DNA of 64,000 bases from positions 620,001 to 684,000 of the forward strand of contig CAKJVC010000017.1 in assembly GCA_918026815.1 (NCBI GenBank), written 5' to 3'. This document shows positions 60,093 through 64,000 of this stretch, in pieces. Every line of letters starts with the position of its first letter. Within the stretch, counting starts at the first letter, position 1. The stretch comes from Chalara sp. BL73 (taxonomy: Eukaryota > Ascomycota > Leotiomycetes > Helotiales). Under the pieces are notes generated by a model. That model was not told where the DNA came from. It made no database searches and was given only the letters and a program-made list of their open reading frames with translations. A program made the translations under genes and the position numbers.

Positions 60093-61639
60093 ATGTCGCG
60101 GGCAGCGCAAGCCGCTATGGCTGCTAGCTACAAAAGTCAAAAGGAGGCTTTTGTCTCTGGCCTGATGGGTGGGAAGATCTCTGAGATCAATTATGTGACC
60201 GCGGTGGCGCCTGTGAGCTTCATCTTCCAATGCAAACGAACGCTCTAATATATTCATAGGTAGCAGTTGTTCTCTGGTCGGCGTTGCAATCAAGACAGTC
60301 ATTCTTCAAACCCTATACCCCATTATCCTTTGCAGTCGATTTCTTGCTCAATGTTGGCGCAATTCTGCTTGCAACAACCTTATATGCCAATACGCCTGTC
60401 GTCCTCATACTCCTCCTACTCGCACCTGTTGCAATTGTATATGCATTCCCTCGAACGGGTCCATCAAGGAAGGGCAAATTGCCTCTGAAGCCTGCAGCAA
60501 AGCAACCAAAAGCCGACCAACCAAGTCCTCTGCCGAAGAAATCGTTCCTCACTACATATAGAGGGGCGATGCTGGTAATTACCTGCATTGCCATCCTAGC
60601 AGTCGACTTCCGTATATTTCCTCGAAGATTTGCCAAGGTGGAGAATTGGGGCACATCATTGATGGATGTTGGAGTGGGATCATTCGTCTTTTCCGCCGGT
60701 ATTGTAGCTGCACGACCAATCCTCAAAGAACAACTGAAAGGAAAGACAACTACATTAGGCACACGCCTATATCAGTCTATAAGACACTCATTACCACTCT
60801 TGACCTTAGGGCTCATAAGGTTATACACCGTGAAGGGACTCGATTATGCAGAACATGTCACAGAATATGGCGTACACTGGAACTTCTTCTTCACACTCGG
60901 CTTTCTTCCACCTTTCCTTGCACTCTTCCAAAGCGCTTTCCAATTCCTTCCCTCATATGCTGGTCTTGCAATTGCTCTTGGCGCAGTCTACCAGGCTATC
61001 CTCGAATACACAAGACTCAAGGTTTTCATCCTCACGGCTCCACGGATAGACCTGTTCTCTCAGAACCGGGAAGGCATATTTAGCTTTTTCGGTTATCTAG
61101 CTATATTTCTCATTGGGCAGGCTACTGGTATGTATATCCTTCCTCGCACCATTTCCTCCAGCACAGGGTCTCAGGCACGGAAACGACTTCTCCTCACTCT
61201 TGGAATCTGGTCAACGATCTGGGTTCTTACTTTCAACATCTCGACATCATACAAACTCGGATTTGGCTGGGCTGTCTCTCGCCGCCTAGCTAACCTCCCG
61301 TATATCCTCTGGATCGCCGCTTTCAACACCACACAGATTACATTGTTCTGCCTCGTTGAGACCATTTTCTTCCCTGCACATCACAGATCAACAGATGCAA
61401 GTAATAATGCGGAAGAAGAAGTATACAAGCAAGCGACAAGCAGGGTATTGGAGGCATATAATAGAAATGGGTTGTTCGTGTTCCTGGTGGCGAACTTATT
61501 GACAGGGCTAGTCAACATAGCGGTTCCAACGTTGCACGTGAGTGATATACAGGCAATGGGAATCTTGCTGGGCTACGCGGCGGTAGTGACGGGGCTAGCA
61601 TTGGGATTGGATGTCTATGATATAAGTATAAAATTGTAA
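60093..61639 (+). CDS. GWT1: GPI-anchor inositol acyltransferase GWT1 (PIG-W)
   Basis: Two exons (60093-60212, 60260-61639), 499 aa. The 47-bp intron joins NYVTAVAP to [15 protein letters not shown], giving the typical start [16 protein letters not shown]. About a dozen hydrophobic segments are spread over the whole length. Conserved blocks are [50 protein letters not shown] and the region [20 protein letters not shown]1 acylates the inositol of GlcN-PI in the endoplasmic reticulum during GPI-anchor synthesis, and is a known antifungal target (family knowledge). The gene is single-copy and core, and looks intact. Confidence 0.95.
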
Positions 61640-64000
61640 ATATTTGGGGGGGGTTCATATAGCGCGGAGCCGGAGTTCTTATTGTATATCAAATATGGGA
61701 CGCTTGTTTGTATATGAAGCAAAAATCAGGATGTCAAGAAATAGCATTTCGAGGTCGTATAAGTATACATAAATATAAAGTGTGCCTTAGCTTTATGGTT
61801 GTTGACACAGGACAACACTTCGCAGCCAAGGAAGAAAGCGCTTTCGATCATGGGTGAAAACTCGGAGGACCCGTCTGTCATTCAAGGCATCCAACTATAT
61901 TGCTTCAGAAAGTTTACGTCCCATCTTTTTCTAAGACAACAAGTCGATACAGAACAGAAGCAGGATTTTGAGACCGGCTTGGGCCATATCTCTATCCGCT
62001 CTCACAATTTTTCCCCAACCCATCCACCTTCTTCACTCTGCAACAAATACCCGCTTGCAACTTAGTACGAATCGGATTAACCCCTTGAAATTCTGTGTCG
62101 TATGGATGATATTTTGCCATAGCTTGATTCCCGCCATGGCTTAACTCGCTGAAAAAGAAGGGAGCGGAAACGCATAGTCCCCCAATTGATAACCTTGAAA
62201 GAATGCCGGTTGGATTCTAAAATGGCCTAAACTTCTGAGAGATGCGAATGTGATGAGCGCAAGATATCATAGCTTGGTTAAAATGACCCGAACAGAACCT
62301 CCTGTTAATTAACATTTCAAAGCTATTGGTATCCCGACGCCTGGACAGCCATTCGAGGCTCGCCCTTGCTTCACTTTGGCTTGTGGTACAATTGCTAGAA
62401 GGGTGAGTAATTCAAAAATCAACAATAGAGTGACGCCATTATAGAACACCTCAATCTACTTCTGACACTTACACAAGCTTTTGCGCGTCTGCCTTAGTTA
62501 TGATCATTGCACAATACAAGCTGCGAATCGGGCTATCGGGCATCGTCACTTGAAGTTATCTAGGCAAACCCTTTTTTAAACGGCCAGAACTGCGACCATG
62601 TGAAGAAAGCAATATATAGACGAATTTCAAAAAGGGGCTGAAATAGAAAGATGGCATGAGAGTAATGTTTATTTTCAAGACCTTGAATGTTGTGTTTCGT
62701 TTCGTTTCAGAAGTTTAAGGTTGCGATGCAAAGCGGAAGTGGAGGCTAATCTTGCCGCTAAGAAAGATCCTTCATGCAATTGGCTGAATCGAGGAGCTCG
62801 AGGCGGGAAGGGCTGCATCGTTGCCGCTTGAATGTTCCGCTTCTTAGGAGATCATGGCATGATGCGCTTTCCGCCTCAAGGATGTGGTTGATGTGGCTGG
62901 GACTTGAGATATATCCATGATGCGGATCGGAGAATCTGACCGCGAGAGAGAGAGAGAAGAAATACGATGAGATGAGGCCGCAAAGTATCTTCGGGTTTAA
63001 ATCTTGGCCTGGATAAGGTTTGGGAGTGGTTCCTGGATATTCAGGGCACATGAATAAGAATGGGAATGTGATGCAAACGAACCGCGGTTGAGGGTTTGTT
63101 TTGAGACTGGTAGTGTAGCCGTTTTCTAGTGTTAGAGGGTCCTCCAGCGGCCAAGTTTCACTGGCGCAGTGAACATGATGGAGGCAGGAAGTTGTTCGGT
63201 GAGTCCGCGAAGCTGGAAATCAACAATTTCGAATTTCAGGGACAACCTGGATATTTTGAACCCTCCTCAGTTCGTTTGGAGCCTTATGATCTCATACCTT
63301 CTCCGCCGGTCCAGGAATAGCGTTGCCGAAAAAGAAAGATCTCCTGGAAAGGGAGAATTTCCGGCGGCGTTGATTGGCGCTTGAACACTTGCATGCATCA
63401 TTTCCGGCCATCAATGCAAAGCTGGAAGGGTTCATCTAGTTTAGACCATTATTAGGAGTCCGCAAGGGATATCAAAGAGAACCGCGTTTTCCAATTCCCA
63501 CTTACTGTAGAATTCCCTAGGGGAAAGGCACCAAGAGAGCGATTTGGCCTGGTGGTTAAGGAAGCAGGCTCGCCTGCTTTGCTGCCAGAGATTGGATGAA
63601 GAAACGCAAGGTAAACATTGGACAAATTGAGATGAAAATGTTTCAAGGCTGATCCTGGGGAACAAGGAAACGCTGTGATCTTCGCTGACTGCCACGTCAA
63701 TGCGAGTAAACAAATGTTTATGCTGTTGGCATCATAGGCGGTGGTGTTCCCATCAATTATTTCTTCAGGATAGTGGTGGAGGAGCGCATAGAAACGCGAC
63801 CTTTGAGGTAAAGGCCAGCGACGCGTTTTGCATGAAGAAAACGGTGTATGTTCATGCTGGGTAATACAATTAACAGGGAAGCCTTTCCCCGGTCTTGATA
63901 CCGTACATATTTTGGTTGGGTCGTTGGGTGTATCGTAGTGTATCGTAGAGGAAGAAGTGATACTTTCAAAAAGAGTTCATGACCCAATTGAACCGGTTCA
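61640..64000. other. Right-edge non-coding stretch
   Basis: 2.4 kb downstream of GWT1. Frames of 60-97 codons on both strands overlap and lack motifs. A GA-rich microsatellite (gagagagagag) lies near 62944-62956. Probably untranslated and regulatory sequence; a gene starting beyond 64000 cannot be excluded. Confidence 0.45.

Noticed and set aside
60284..60488. Overlapping forward frames inside GWT1
   Set aside because: Alternative frames of the same exon; the GWT1 frame alone continues for 460 codons with family motifs.

Overview
The window reads as the nuclear genome of a filamentous ascomycete (Pezizomycotina). Nearly every gene is split by 47-100 bp GT-AG introns with CTAAC/CTGAC-type branch sites, and the gene content (HET protein, Zn2Cys6 regulator, DUF3328 protein, fungal P450s, questin-oxidase-like protein, GWT1) fits only that group. 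A member of the Leotiomycetes is my guess from overall gene style, with low confidence. Exon structures were worked out by hand from splice signals and reading-frame continuity; no searches were run.

Left edge (0.3-5.3 kb): a probable ribosomal-peptide (RiPP) locus of the ustiloxin/phomopsin/victorin kind. It holds a 132-aa secreted precursor with a signal peptide and two full plus one partial 38-aa tyrosine-containing repeats delimited by Lys-Arg (Kex2) sites, a DUF3328/UstYa-type oxidase with two HxxHC motifs, and a six-exon P450 with one GC-AG intron and an I-helix lacking the usual acid/threonine pair. This is the best candidate for an undescribed system. It may extend beyond base 1.

The next 6-15 kb carry a GPI-anchored 5'-nucleotidase, an intact HET-domain protein, a DUF1993 protein and a DUF4267 membrane protein. 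From 16 to 41 kb lies a loose set of secondary-metabolite-type genes: a second P450, a 14-TM-type MFS exporter, an SDR, a questin-oxidase-like (AflY-type) protein, an AflR-like Zn2Cys6 regulator, a SAM methyltransferase and an AvfA/AflX-like NmrA reductase. Two pseudogenes are interspersed: a JEN-type carboxylate transporter and an amidohydrolase_2 decarboxylase lacking its GHLGE segment. Several of these genes have homologues in anthraquinone/aflatoxin pathways, yet no polyketide synthase is present. A relic of STAND (NWD-type) and HET genes follows at 42-43 kb.

From about 45 kb rightwards the content becomes core-genome-like and gene-sparse: a serine-rich coiled-coil protein, a GT2 polysaccharide synthase, a BTB-like protein and the GPI-anchor acyltransferase GWT1, separated by long non-coding stretches with simple repeats. 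Between accessory (left) and core (right) parts the boundary lies near 44-45 kb. I saw no tRNA, rRNA, CRISPR array or intact transposon.
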